Below, in pieces: positions 12,143 to 24,499 of a stretch of 64,000 nucleotides of DNA; positions within the stretch are counted from its first letter, which is position 1; the number at the start of each line of letters is the position of its first letter. The position numbers and the translations under genes are program-made. The stretch spans positions 30,738,001 to 30,802,000 of the forward strand of contig CM060070.1 in assembly GCA_030533445.1 (NCBI GenBank), in the 5' to 3' direction. The notes beneath the pieces were generated by a model that was not told the DNA's origin, did not search any database, and saw only the letters and a list, made by a program, of their open reading frames with translations. This stretch comes from Cyprinodon diabolis (Eukaryota > Chordata > Actinopteri > Cyprinodontiformes > Cyprinodontidae).

Positions 12143-12861
12143 ATTTACAGTTTGTGCTTTTCATCACAAGTCTGCTAGCTGCTGTATCTACTGTTTCAAA
12201 GAGCAAACCAAGCTAAAAAAAAAGCTGCAGTAAAAAAGTTCCAACCTCTAGTTGTTCCATCTTGAACAAGTAGATGAAGCAAAAAATTAATTAAGTAAAG
12301 GTTATTGGTTTCTCAGTAAGCAAATAATTGAAATGAAATGTCATTTTCCCTATAATAGTGTTTATTTACCTCCTTGGATTTGCATTGTGAATTGGTTTGA
12401 ACACATTTTAATTGCTCAAACTTAATTAAACACCAATATGACACAATTTCAAAGTCTTTAAGATAAACGTTATCGTTAACGATATCGTTTCATCATTTCA
12501 ACCATTTCCCCCCCCCATCGTTTTTGCATACAAATTAGTTCAGTTGAGTTTCAATAGTTTAGTGAACAATTTTTTAACTGGGGTATGTTTGACTTGGAGT
12601 TGAATTACTTTTGTTAATATATCAATATTTTTTTAATGGAAATTGTTGTAAATTAATAAAGATGTATGCAGAGTTAACTGTTTGACCATGATTTGAGATC
12701 CATCCACACTTTCATTCCTTGTCCTGACAAACACACAGTTAGTTGTGTTTTCACTGAAAAATATGTAAGTCTGGAGGTTATTTGATTAGATGACACATTT
12801 GCACCCCAACAGTTCCTTTCACTGTGTAGAGATAAGCGATGCCAGATCTGACTTAAATAAT
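12143..12861. other. Unassigned AT-rich DNA
   Basis: A short palindromic GTTATCGTTAACGATATCG word lies at about 12,469-12,487. No element boundary or gene was identified. Confidence 0.5.
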
Positions 12862-13660
12862 ACAAACTGTGGAGTACCCCAGAGGTCAGTTATTGGACCA
12901 AGACATTTATATTATATACATCATGATTTAGTTCACATACCTGAACATCTTTAATGTATTCTCTTTGAAGATGACAAAGCTTTTTTCTATTCAAGTGAAA
13001 ATTTGACTAATGTGTTGGGTTTAGCTTAAAAAGGTAGTTGAATGTAAATATATCATGAATTAATGTTGAAAAAAACTAATATTTAGCAATAAAGTAATTC
13101 CTACCAATGTATTGATTGATAGTGATGGAGTTGTGATCAGGTGTGTGAGAGAGATTAAATTGAAACTCCTATTCTTGATAAAAACATAAACTGGGAACCA
13201 CACATTTCAAATTTATATAACAATGTATGATGATAAACATATAAAATAAGATGTATTATTACATTATTGTTATTATTCGTATTATATTATATTAAATAAA
13301 AGACTCACTGAATGATAAAGCATTGTTGATATCATACATTTCACTGATATTTTTCCTAATTGAACTAGAAGCTTAGAGGAATGCCTTTAAAGGATATACA
13401 AGTTATAGCTTTATTTTGCAAAAAAGAGCTGTAGAACTTCAAGCAGAAAACACTCAAACCCTCAAACCAAAATTAATGAAATTTACAACAGCAGTGAAAC
13501 AAAACTGTTTACACCCAGAGTATTCCTGGGTCAGTGTGAATCCTGTTATGGTGATCTCATGCCCTGTTTTGATCTAGTCAAGATTTTCCTCACTACCTTA
13601 AAGTCTACAAAAGAGCCGTGAAGGTCTCCACATACAGTTAAACCAAAGAAGTTACAGGCA
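12862..13660 (+). pseudogene. Non-LTR (LINE) reverse transcriptase remnant
   Basis: Forward translation near 12,868 gives CGVPQRSVIGP, matching the GVPQGSVLGP motif of LINE reverse transcriptases. About 90 bases on comes CILFEDDKAFFYSSENL, a decayed form of the catalytic (Y/F)ADD box, with its first alanine replaced by glutamate. Further along, KLKLLFLIK and LYFAKKSCRT resemble the thumb and C-terminal segments (FLGV...; LQKRAVR...). Frame shifts and stops break the frame throughout. The box sequence differs from the L2-like LINE pieces elsewhere in the window, so this is likely another LINE clade. Confidence 0.7.
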
Positions 13661-14796
13661 GTTATAAATAGTAAAATTGTCACGCCAGCTGCTTTGTTTT
13701 GCTGCCCTGTCTACTGTTCATTTAATTTCTACCAACCCCAGCTTTCAAGCATGGATACTTGACTGATTTTCACCTGCAGCTTCCTTTGCTTCATCAGCTG
13801 GTTCAGGGCTTAAAGCCTTTATTTGATGGATGATCTCAGACTTTTCGTCCTGGCCTTTAGCTGCATGTTCTCTTTCTCCATTCCCATGCTGTCACATCTG
13901 CTTTTTGCTGTGCTAACAAATTACCAACTTAGTGACTGGTGCAGTTTTGTCACTCCACAGTTTTTCATAAACCCTATTCTCTCTTGCATCTGCACACACT
14001 GCTCAGGCAATATGATATATGATTAAAGATTCATTTAACTTTATTACTGCGTTATAAATAATTGCTGGGATTTAATTAGTTAACCTAGCAGGGGAATTTA
14101 CTTCCATGTAGTCCTGATTTAATTAATGGATTCACACGCAGCTTGAGTTGGAGTTATAGGAGCAGTTGTCTCACACACACCCCGACACACACACACATAC
14201 ACACCTGCTACATTTCAGTCAGACTCTAATCAATAATTTACTATTCCACTGGAAATGCAGGCATGGTTCTGGATCTGTCAAACTGGGCCTTCAGTTACAA
14301 GGTTTGCTGCACTGACTTCTTCTCATATGCGGAATAAAATTAAATACAATATTTGTATGTCAGTGTGTTTAATGAGAGATATGTCATATCTGTCTCCTAG
14401 TTGCTCTCCCTGGGTGCTGAAACGTCCCATCAGTCCCTCACTTTGGCAGGAAGCTTTGAGGGTTATTCATGTGATGCAGCGATGTGTGCAGAGATATTCC
14501 ACATCCCTTTCAGAAGGCACTGACCCTAGACGCAAAGCCGGGGACCGTCTGTCAAGTAGAGAACTGGCTTCTCGCCATAACAGGATTCACACTGACCCAG
14601 AAACACTCAGGGTGCAAACACTTTTGTTTCACTGCTGTTGTATTTATTGCCTTCATCGAGGTCGGATCTCCTCCATTGAAAACGGATCTTGATTTTATTG
14701 GATGGTTTTGCATCCCTAAATGTTTGCCAGAGCCTAAAAAGTGATGGATGGCTGATCTCCAATATAAGAAATATGGTCACCAGTGTATGTGTTAAA
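13661..14796. other. Unassigned DNA with a short CA-rich tract
   Basis: A CA-rich tract lies near 14,172-14,206. Open frames of up to 145 codons overlap and carry no recognisable domain. Confidence 0.5.
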
Positions 14797-14798
14797 TA

Positions 14799-15990
14799 CA
14801 CTCACCGGCCACTTTATTAGGTACCCCATGCTAGTAACGGGTTGGACCCCCTTTTGCCTTCAGAACTGCCTCAATTCTTCGTGGCATAGATTCAACAAGG
14901 TGCTGGAAGCATTCCTCAGGGAGTTTGGTCCATATTGACATGATGGCATCACACATCCATGATGCGAATCTCCCGTTCCACCACATCCCAAAGATGCTCT
15001 ATTGGATTGAGATCTGGTGACTGTGGAGGCCATTTGAGTACAGTGAACTCATTGTCATGTTCAAGAAACCAGTCTGAGATGATTCCAGCTTTATGACATG
15101 GTGCATTATCCTGCTGAAAGTAGTCATCAGAAGTTGGGTACATTGTGGTCATAAAGGGATGGACATGGTCAGCAACAATACTCAGGTAGGCTGTGGCGTT
15201 GCAACAATGCTCAATTGGTACCAAGGGGCCCAAAGAGTGCCAAGAAAATATTCCCCACACCATGACACCACCACCACCAGCCTGAACCGTTGATACAAGG
15301 CAGGATGGATCCATGCTTTCATGTTGTAGACGCCAAATTCTGACCCTACCATCCGAATGTCGCAGCAGAAATTGAGACTCAGACCAGGCAACATTTTTCC
15401 AATCTTCTATTGTCCAATTTCGATGAGCTTGTGCAAATTGTAGCCTCAGTTTCCTGTTCTTAGCTGAAAGGAGTGGCACCCGGTGTGGTCTTCTGCTGCT
15501 GTAGCCCATCTGCCTCAAAGTTCAACGTACTGTGCATTCAGAGATGCTCTTCTACCCACCTTGGTTGTAACGGGTGGTTATTTGAATCACTGTTGCCCTT
15601 CTATCAGCTCAAACCAGTCTGGCCATTCTCCTCTGACCTCTGGCATCAACAAGGCATTTCCGCCCACAGAACTGCCGCTCACTGGATGTTTTTTCTTTTT
15701 CGGACCATTCTCTGTAAACCCTAGAGATGGTTGTGCGTGAAAATCCCAGTAGATCAGCAGTTTCTGAAATACTCAGACCAGCCCTTCTGGCACCAACAAT
15801 CATGCCACGTTCAAAGTCACTCAAATCACCTTTCTTCCCCATACTGATGCTCGGATTGGACTGCAGGAGATTGTCTTGACCATGTCTACATGCCTAAATG
15901 CACTGAGTTGCCGCCATGTGATTGGCTGCTTAGAAATTAAGTGTTAACAAGCAGTTGGACAGGTGTACCTAATAAAGTGGCCGGTGAGTG
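14799..15990 (-). mobile_element. Full-length but inactive Tc1-like element
   Basis: The element starts CACTCACCGGCCACTTTATT and ends with the inverted copy (AATAAAGTGGCCGGTGAGTG). A TA lies on each side (14797-14798 and 15991-15992), as expected for Tc1/mariner insertion. The length of 1,192 bp is normal for Tc1 elements with short terminal repeats. The transposase lies on the reverse strand and is disrupted by stops and deletions. The terminal repeats are well preserved, so it could in principle still be a substrate for a related active transposase. Confidence 0.95.
14949..15842 (-). pseudogene. Tc1-like transposase, disrupted
   Basis: The start MGKKGDLSDFERGMIVGARR is a Tc1 helix-turn-helix. 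Reading on in the same frame, three nonsense codons occur between about 15,608 and 15,520; at least two look like CGA-to-TGA CpG decay. The catalytic domain then resumes (RQMGYSSRRPHRVPLLSAK). The expected WSDES motif reads WSESQ: an in-frame loss of one codon has removed the first catalytic aspartate. The second aspartate (FQQDNAPCH) and the glutamate (NPIEHLWD) are present. After REIRIMDV a deletion brings a stop into frame, and the final C-terminal segment (PRRIEAVLKAKGG) continues in another frame. The protein cannot be active. Confidence 0.9.
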
Positions 15991-15992
15991 TA

Positions 15993-18900
15993 TAGAGACT
16001 ATTCATTTAATCTCTTAAAGCAATGGTAGGTTTACAAAAACAGGTAAAAGTCATCTAAAGGTGTACAATTTCAATTTAGCAAGTCTGCTTATTATCTTGA
16101 GGCCCTTTTTAAATATTACATGAAAATCTAACACAATACAAAGCTATTCTATCTTTGAGACTTGTTTGTGAAGCTATCTTTAGGTACTTGGAGTGGGCTT
16201 TTTCAGGTAAAATGAATGTAGTTTTTTAAATAAACCTCACTGTCAAATATTACTGTGGAAACATGTTGAAACCATCTCCAAATACCAAAACAAACATGTT
16301 TTACTCAGCCTTCTAAAAATAAATTAAAGCAACAGCAATAATAATCATAGCAATAGAGTTCCAAGATAATTACAGTTTTTATCTAGATCACTTCGGTCTA
16401 CATGGAATATTATAGTGCCTTTATATAAAATTCCCTTTTGCTTGACCCATTTTAAACAACTATTTTCAAAGAAATATGCAAATCCTGCATAAAGGGACCT
16501 ACTGGTTTGCCAGACTATTTCTGCTTTCTACAAATGCCAACTTAAGTCTGGGCTTACTATTCACATACTGCAGTTTGAACCTAAGCACCATGAGATTTTA
16601 AAAGGTGGCAAAAACACCATTCATTTTAGCCACTTATCACGGTATGAAAGGCATTTTCCTGAAAATTTGATAAACGGTTTGATTATGTACCTTTTTTGTG
16701 TGCACATAAGCAAACCCCCTGTTTTAGAGCAAACACAACAGTAATATTTAATGCTGTGACCACTCTAAAAAAATCACATTTTCATCTTTTAACATCTTGG
16801 CTTTAGTTGTGTTTTCAAATGTGTGTCTGCTGTTTTTCTTTTTGCAGAAAGTGGATGTGAAGTGGGTGTTTAACGGCTTCTTTAAACCACTATCTTGTAA
16901 AAACATGTCTGCTCCTTCAATTTTTAATCATGGATTGTACAGTTGTCTTTTCACCTGACCATGTATCACACTCTAAGGGAAATGGTGCCTAAAGTAGAGT
17001 CAGTATTGTTTTTAACTAAAAAATCAAAACAAGTTCTTGTGCAAATTTAAAATTAGCTGTAAATTTCTGATTCTTATACACATTTTCTTTGTTTCTTTTA
17101 TTACTTGAACTGTTTTTTTAAAAGAAAAATATATAAAGATGCATTATATGTGTATGTCAATTGCTTTTTGTGTTTGTTTGTACTACTTAGAGTTTAGACA
17201 ATCATTTGAACAATAGATAACATGTTTTTGACTTTGCCTTCTTCCATCAGACAAACACTCATTAAACCTTAACTCTTTTAAATGTAAATGTTTCCACAGC
17301 GGGTGTTAAGATCAGGTTTACATTTCCAAAAATCAATAAAGGGAGATGTCTCACATATATAGTGAATTACAATCACCCTTTTAGGAATTCTGTTGTGAGG
17401 TGGATTGCAGTGATTTGGATGAAAATATTTTTATTTTATTTGTCAAGCTGTGTAGCATAATTTGCACATTCTGAAGATGCTTTTGCCTCATGGCTAATGC
17501 AGTCCCTTTTTCCTTTTTATGTAAACACTGTTGTAATAACAGAAACTGTGTAATCACACACACATCCACACAGAGCCTAAGAGTAGTGTCTGTGTTTGCT
17601 GAGGCAAATATGGTCTCCTGCCCACAACCTGAAGGAATTTCTTTGTATTTGTCTTTAGTCTCAAGAGTTCCCTGGAGTTGTCTCCTCTCTTCCTCTGGGA
17701 TGCCTTTGTTACCGTCCTCCCGGAGGCTGCTTATGGCCTCTCCTTTACTTATTTACTTCTTTATCCCTCCCTTATTCCCATTCCTCCATCCTTATATGTC
17801 TCCTCTCCTCAAATCTTTTTTCCTTTTCTCTGAGCCATCCCTAATTTAGTCCTGTGTCATCGGTATGTCTTTGATGTTCCTCCTGCCGCAGCTGAGGCAC
17901 TGTGAGTCACCAACTATTCTTTAAGCCTACGGCTGTGAGACCATCCAGCCCACACAATTTAGTTCACACGGAAACGGTAAGAAACTGTCATATTATTCAT
18001 ATTGTATGGCCTTACTATACAGGATATTCCTTGTTTATCCTTTATAATTTTTTTGAAATCAGTTTTGTTTGTGTCCATTTGGCTGCTCCCATATGCAGGG
18101 GTTGCCACAGCAAGTCATATGACTATGGGGCAAAGTTTCTACACTGGATGCCCTTACTGCTGCAACTGGGATTCAATCCTGTTTCTCTCATATTATGGTC
18201 TTGTTATGGTGTGTTGGTGGTGTTAGGGTGGGGTATGCACTGTGCTAAGGGACTGCTGATGTTTAGACATGCTTTTTAAGTAACCAAGAGTTTCCAGCTG
18301 GAAACTTTTGGTGGCATTAGAGTATTTGAATGACCGTAGTTAGGATCTTCAAATTTTGCTGTACACTTTGCTAAGAGGGGCCCCTATTCTTGTAAAGGGC
18401 CTCATTTTGGGCTTTTACTATTCTCACACTACATATACCCCTGGCTCTGTTCTTAGGGAACATACGATTATTCTTCTTGGTTGCATACTCAAATCATCCT
18501 TAAATTCAAGCTAAACTCATTTTCTAGAAGCCCTAATACCTTGTCTGGCTAAAAAGAAATCCTTGATGGCACCAAACTTCCATAGTTTCGGCAAAAATAA
18601 AACCGATCTATTACTTTTATTCAGATACATGCAGATTTTTATCTATATTTTTATATTGCTGTTCATCCAAAACATTTTTCCCTAAACCAAGGCTTATATA
18701 AAAGAAAAGTCGTATCAGTGTGACATAGAAAGAGTGATCCTTCTTCTGCTGCTTACTCGTTCCGCCATTATATAAGTGTGTATGTAAGAGCCTATCACCT
18801 CTCTAGTTGGTCTAGAGGTCTTGAATTAATCAGTTAAGATAAAGAGGACTGCATAATCTTGTGTAAATATTATTATTATTATTTTTTTTAACATTTCTTT

Positions 18901-19020
18901 ATTGACTATATGTTTATTTTAGGAACAATACTTTTTGCTATATTATAAAGCTCTCATTGGTAAATCTCAATGCTCCAGTCTATTTGTTTTTTATTTTTGG
19001 GATCAGTTATTCCAAAGTTT
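15993..19020. other. Unassigned DNA
   Basis: No gene is supported. A splice-acceptor-like tract followed by 36 open codons lies at 16,848-16,958 and is treated as a finding. A probable old dispersed repeat lies near 18,085. Confidence 0.5.
18085..18185. repeat. Possible fragment of a dispersed fish repeat
   Basis: The words GGGGTTGCCACAGCAAGTCA and TACACTGGATGCCCTTACTG resemble a dispersed repeat that I recall from many fish genomes. Its class and ends are not visible. Confidence 0.35.
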
Positions 19021-19255
19021 TATACAGGTGATAAAGCCTTTAAAGCCATTACACTCAAATTGTGCAACAGTCTACTTGAACATGCTTCAAAAGATTTATC
19101 AGTGTTTTCATATCCGATGGAAAAACATTGTTTTTCTCTAGCCTTATCTGTTCAGGCTTCTTATTTTGTCATGCTGTTTACAGCGCTGTGGTTAGTGACT
19201 ACTGATGTCTAGACATGCCTTATAAAAGATTTGATTTGATTTGACCTATGGAGAT
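19021..19255 (+). pseudogene. LINE C-terminal and tail remnant
   Basis: Forward translation gives TLKLCNSLLEHASKDLS followed by EKHCFSLALS. This resembles the C-terminal end of L2-like LINE proteins (the pattern A..LWNSLP....S...FK..LKTHLF.LAF). It is followed by a short 3' region ending in repeated TTGATT units, the kind of tail seen at LINE 3' ends. Stops and substitutions are frequent, and the upstream reverse transcriptase is absent, as in 5'-truncated copies. Confidence 0.5.
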
Positions 19256-20124
19256 GTGCTGAGAGTAGGACTGTCATCTTCAAATGTCACTAGCTGGAAG
19301 TACAGAAAAATAAAATGACCCAAATAAAGAAGAACCAAATACTTAGCAGAGTGCATAATGGTTTTATGAAATAATTTCTATTTTATATGGTTAAAAAATT
19401 GTAACACCTTTCGAGAAGGAAACCCTCTGTACACAAGTAGACCTATAGTTGATTGAAAGTGCTGGTGTGCACGTTCAATCAACTGAAGGTGTTCTCTGCT
19501 TCAACCGATAAAGCTAAAATGAGAAGGTATCTTATTGCATAATTTATAGCTCTGTTTCTAGAAAAGGACATATTTGGAGTTAGAATATTAACGAACATGC
19601 TGTTTGAATATAAATATTATACTGCAACTTTATAATCCAGTAAAACCTATGCTGGTATTACATTTTAACATTAAAATGCAATGGGTTCAGGCAGCAATTG
19701 AAGTTGTAATTACTGGGCCTCACTTTCAATTATTGGAAAAAAAGAAAAAAAAACTCAGTGAAAGCCATACTGTTCCATCAGCTTGGCCACCACCGACCCA
19801 CTGCAGAAAAAAACCCGATATGATTTTTAAAAAACTTTGATTCAAATTATTCAGCTATTTCACCTCTTCCTGCGAAATGAGCCAGCACCTGCAGCTGCAG
19901 TTCGCTTACGTCCTGTATGTGATGTTACCAGTGGGGAGGATCATGAGCCATAGCAGATAATGGCATGTTTTCATAACCCCATAAAGAAACTTACAAAAAA
20001 TACATGGGTTCATGTCATAAAAGAGGCCAACCAAAAAGAGAAAACTGAACTCAAGCAAACTGTGCCCAAACTAACTGGCTGCATAAACAAACATAACTGA
20101 CCTAACAAAGAAATGACACACAAG

Positions 20125-20126
<2 letters not shown>
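19256..20126. other. Unassigned DNA
   Basis: Nothing recognised apart from short A-rich tracts. Confidence 0.5.

Positions 20127-20209
<83 letters not shown>
20127..20209. repeat. (TA)n microsatellite
   Basis: About 83 bp of uninterrupted TA alternation. Confidence 0.97.
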
Positions 20210-20213
<4 letters not shown>

Positions 20214-22197
20214 TAGCTGATCAGACCATTAACACAATAGGGGTAATTCAAACTAAACATATAACAACAAATTACAAACATCAGCAGTACAGTTAGGTTT
20301 GGCAAAAAAAAAATCTATATCTTAGAAAAATTAAAACACACCAACCGCAAAACCAATCCTAAGTGAAAAATGCAAAAGTGAGAAAAGGAAAATTCAAATT
20401 CCCCCCTTTAAGCAGCAGCTGATGGAACAGTCATGCATTTAGCAGATCTGAGCTCTGGCTGCCATCTTTTGTCCGGCCAAACTCCTAGGCACCATAGAAG
20501 GTAACAAACAGATTAGTGACGAAAACAGAAATAAGAATGAGTGCAAACAAATACAGTGAACTAAATTTGCCCACTTACAAATAGAACACATGCACTTGAA
20601 CTAAGAATAACATTTTATTGCAAACTAAAGTATGTGTATGGATTAAATAAATATAGTAGAGTAAAGACTTAAGGTGTAGCCATGGGTTTAGCCATCATAA
20701 TTATAAATAATTCTGGAATCAAACCTCAAAACAAGGTGGTCATTCTTACTACTTAATTCCCATTTGGGCTGGAGGTTCTTTAGACATTTTTGTATGTTTC
20801 CCAGTGATTTTATTGACTGTTCTTTATTTGTTTCTGTCAATAGGGCCTAATGTCATCAGGGTGTTCTGCATATGATTGTAAAGTCTGTGTACATGCATGG
20901 AAACACTCATTTCTGGGGACCCATGATGCCTGTAGATACCTTTAGACTGTGTGAAATGCACAGGCAAAAAACAACTTGTATTTATGCAGTATTTTCTAGG
21001 CTGTTCATATTAACTTTGGCTCTTAATTTTTATGGTAGCAACTGGTTTTTTGTTGAGTGTCTGACAGGCGCAATTGGCCAGATGGACTCAGCATGAAACT
21101 TTCTGTAAAACACTTCTGGATAGTATGCATGCAAAATGAAACACCTCTTCTGTCCTATTTCTTTTGTGATACCGCCACTCTAAATCATAAGTCATCATCA
21201 ATCAATCATGTTAGTGGTATGCTTTTTTTTTACATGTTCACACTTTTGAGAATCCTTAACTTTTCCTTTTTTCCTGGTTTGGTGTGGAAACTGATGTGAC
21301 GTCTTGTTTCAGTTGGGATTATTGAGACTTTGTTCTTCAGTTCCTGCATGATTTCATGTCTTGTTTGCTTCTAGTTCCTCTGCTCTTGTTTTTCCGCTCA
21401 TCCTTTGAATGTTTTTGTTTACATGTGCCTTGTTTTTCTCTCTCTGTCTATATCCGAGCCTTCCCTCTTGTCAGCTGCCAGTTTTTTTAGATCACACTTG
21501 TTTGTCTCTGCAGTCAGGTTTATCTAGCTTGTTACCCACCTGCGTATGGGACTTTCCTTCTTAACATTTTGTTTGTTTGGACTTTTTTGTATTCGAACCA
21601 GGTAGTGGAAGGGAAAAAAAGTGAGAGTGGCACAGGTAACATGAGAAATGGGTAAACAATGGGGCAAAAGTTTTTGGAAGATTGTCAAAGCTGCTTAGAT
21701 TGTTCCAACTACAACTGAGAACAAGACTGATTTATTTTTTGAAAATAATATTTTTTGTTGAATTTTTGTTTAAAGCTCAATAAAAAATAACTATTTGTTT
21801 AGTTTACTTGCTCTAAATGAAGATCTTTAACTGTGTTGATTGCATAATCATAGTGGCCATCAAAAACAACCAAGTCCCCAGTACATTTTTTCTGATTTAC
21901 AAAATAAGACTGTGATTGTGTAAAAAATATCTGAAAAACAAACAAATTTGTTAGGAGGAAAAATCTGAAAAATAAACAGGAGGAATGAGCGGGGTGCACA
22001 AAGGCAGTATTTTTGATTGTATATCGATGTCAAACTTTTTCCAAGACATAGATGCCAGTAAATCGGATTGATAACACTAATCCCAGCCATGATGAATCAG
22101 AGAACAACAGTCTCTGTTGAGTAATGTTCAGCCATGCTTCAGAGCACCTCAATAAAGACAAGTTCAGGCTGTAAAAAAAAGTATTGCAAAACAGGCT
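20214..22197. other. Unassigned DNA
   Basis: No gene or element boundary was recognised. Several open frames of 60-80 codons carry no motif. Confidence 0.5.
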
Positions 22198-22202
22198 GAG
22201 TG
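22198..22202. repeat. Target-site duplication, left copy (GAGTG)
   Basis: Matches GAGTG at 23003-23007 exactly; 5 bp is the normal length for gypsy integrases. Confidence 0.85.
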
Positions 22203-23002
22203 TGTTAGGGTTCTGTTTGTGGGGATTGTTTTTGTGTTTTCCTTTTGTTTTCTCCCTCCACCTCCAGATGGTGCCCTTTCACTGTTCTGGCTTGGAGGGC
22301 AGCTTCCGGGTTTTTCCTGCTCACCTGCCGCTTATTAGGTAATTACCGGAGGAGTATAAGAGCAGCGGACTGTCACCACCTCGACGCCAGAGTGTTTGCC
22401 AGTATTGAGTACTCTAGCCTTCTGAGATTAGCTGAGTCTAACTCTTTGCCTTTGTCTCTCTGAGCCTAAGTTTTTGCATTTGTCTCCTTTGTGTTCTCCG
22501 GTAGGAAACCCTCCTGATCCGCTGGATAAGCCTGGTCCTTCTCCTCCCTTGGAAGGAAAACATTCGTCTCGCACTGAGCATAGGGAAACCTTCATCTGAG
22601 CCGTTCCAGCCCACCTCTGGAAAATCCTGTGACAGTCCACTCCTTTGCTCCTCTCGACCCAACTCAAGTCTGCCTGTCTGCCCTCCAACGAGTACAGTAA
22701 CCCCTGGACAATTCCCCCACAAACTGGACCCAGGGATCAACCAAGACTCCCTTTTTGTGAGTCATCTCAAAACTATTCATCAGCCTAAATCATTTTCCCT
22801 ACGGGCCTTGAACTCATCCTGTGATCTCCCTCCTAGAGTTTCCCGTTCCGGTTCACCATACCGTTGGGTTCCCCACTGAGAAAACCTACTATCTATCTCT
22901 CTCTGTTATTTGTAACCCTCACCAATAAACCTGTTAACTTTTTCACTTGCTCTCTGAGTGTGTTTCTGAATGTGGGTTTGATCACTTAAACCCATCATGA
23001 CA
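22203..23002 (+). mobile_element. Solo LTR of a sushi-type gypsy element
   Basis: The 800-bp segment starts TGTTAGGG and ends CATCATGACA, and is flanked by a perfect 5-bp duplication GAGTG (22198-22202 and 23003-23007). Its last bases match the end of the complete gypsy element's LTR at 30.9 and 36.0 kb, so it belongs to a related family. It carries a TATA box (22355) and an AATAAA signal near 22,924. No gag or pol follows, and no sequence complementary to its predicted RNA start lies downstream. It therefore looks like the product of recombination between two LTRs. Confidence 0.85.
22355..22395 (+). promoter_or_regulatory. LTR promoter: TATA box and predicted start
   Basis: TATAAG at 22355 is followed 31 bp later by CGAC-GCCAGAGTG. 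The same 31-bp spacing and the same CGAC-GCC context are present in the complete gypsy LTR at 30,294-30,335. This suggests a shared transcription start site. Confidence 0.6.
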
Positions 23003-23007
23003 GAGTG

Positions 23008-24499
23008 GTGGAGCTGGTGGGCACACAGTATGTTAGAATTTGGTTAAATATATCAGAAAAAAACCTGAATGCCAAATGAATACAAGTTTCTGATTGTAAA
23101 GTGATAAAATAAGAAAAGGGATATGAATATTTCAGCGAGTCACTGTACATCAAAACTCAATTCGACAGCTGGGTTTACTGCATAAAAATGTACATGTTTC
23201 CGAAGAGTAATGCTGTTAAGATCCCAGGACAATAACTGAGGGTAAGGAGACCTTTCAGTTTGACAAATGAGGGTAAAGTTAATACTTCTCAGCCGGCAGA
23301 TATATAGGTGCTTCATGTTTTATGTATAGCATATTTACGTCAGTGCGGCAGAAATGTGACAAATATTCAAACAGGAAAGCTCCTCTAAGTAAGGGCAGAG
23401 TTGACTTGACCACAGCTGTGAGGTATATAAATGGTGCAGTCATTATAACTGTACTGTAATGAAAGCCTTTAAACCTCTGGTAGAAATGACTCTCATGAAG
23501 GTCAACATACCATAGCCCACTGTAGAACAGCGTTTAGGCCTTCAAAACTGCTTCCATGAGCAGAAACGATGACACTCCTCTTTATTATTCTCTTTACAGT
23601 GAAGACTGCGACACTATAACATGCAGAGAGAATGCAGCTCAGATGAATCTGGTGCTGTAGCTACCCTTTGTGTCTGCTGAGGACTGTAGCAGAGACTGCA
23701 GAAGGAATGAAACATGGCACAGATTTCTTTTTTAATAGCATATGACACTGCTATTTTGCCTCCATTCCACGCTCTTCTAAAAGCCTGTGGTGTGAAAAAT
23801 CTGTGTTGATGAGTGGGGCTATAATGCAAATTTACCTGACATGCTTGTCCCCTTCTGGGCCCATTTAGAAGTACATATTTTAGTTAGGAATGAATTGCAT
23901 GGACAGTGCCTAGCTTAATTAAGAACCTAACAATACCCTGTTTTTAAAGAACTGCTTCTTTTATATAAAGAACATACTTTATAGTACAATATTTGCAAAG
24001 TTATCAACAGATTTTAAGGTAAACATTTAAAAGCAAATGTTTTCAAATCCATGTTACACAGTGTTGCATAAGGTTACACAATATTGCAAAGCTGTACTTA
24101 AAGCTTTATGTCATATTTTGGCTTCAGTTCTCTTGAGATGTTGCAGAAGCTGAGTTATCCATGAAATACAGTTCCAACCTTAATGCTTTATTGTATTTGA
24201 AGCCACCTGGTGCACCATTCCCCTCTTTTTGCAGTCTCACTGTGATACAAGCGTGCAGCAGATGTTGTTCAGTTGCTATAACAGGTTGCTCAGTTGGCTA
24301 TCGAGATGATGGTTTTATATAAGCGAAAGATAGTGAAGTAGGGGATTTTTATAAGTCAGCTAATAGAATTGAACAACATTTTGGAATCCCTCAACACACC
24401 CAGGAACGTCTGCTTCATACATTAATGATATGCTAAATGTATGCGTCATATAATCACGAATGCTATAAAACCTATTACAAAGGATAGGTATTAATATTG
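23008..24499. other. Unassigned DNA
   Basis: No supported feature. Open frames are short and motif-free. Confidence 0.5.

Noticed and set aside
23003..23020. GAGTGGTGGAGC after the solo LTR as a tRNA-type primer binding site
   Set aside because: The first five bases are the perfect target duplication, and no gag or pol follows, so the solo-LTR reading is simpler.
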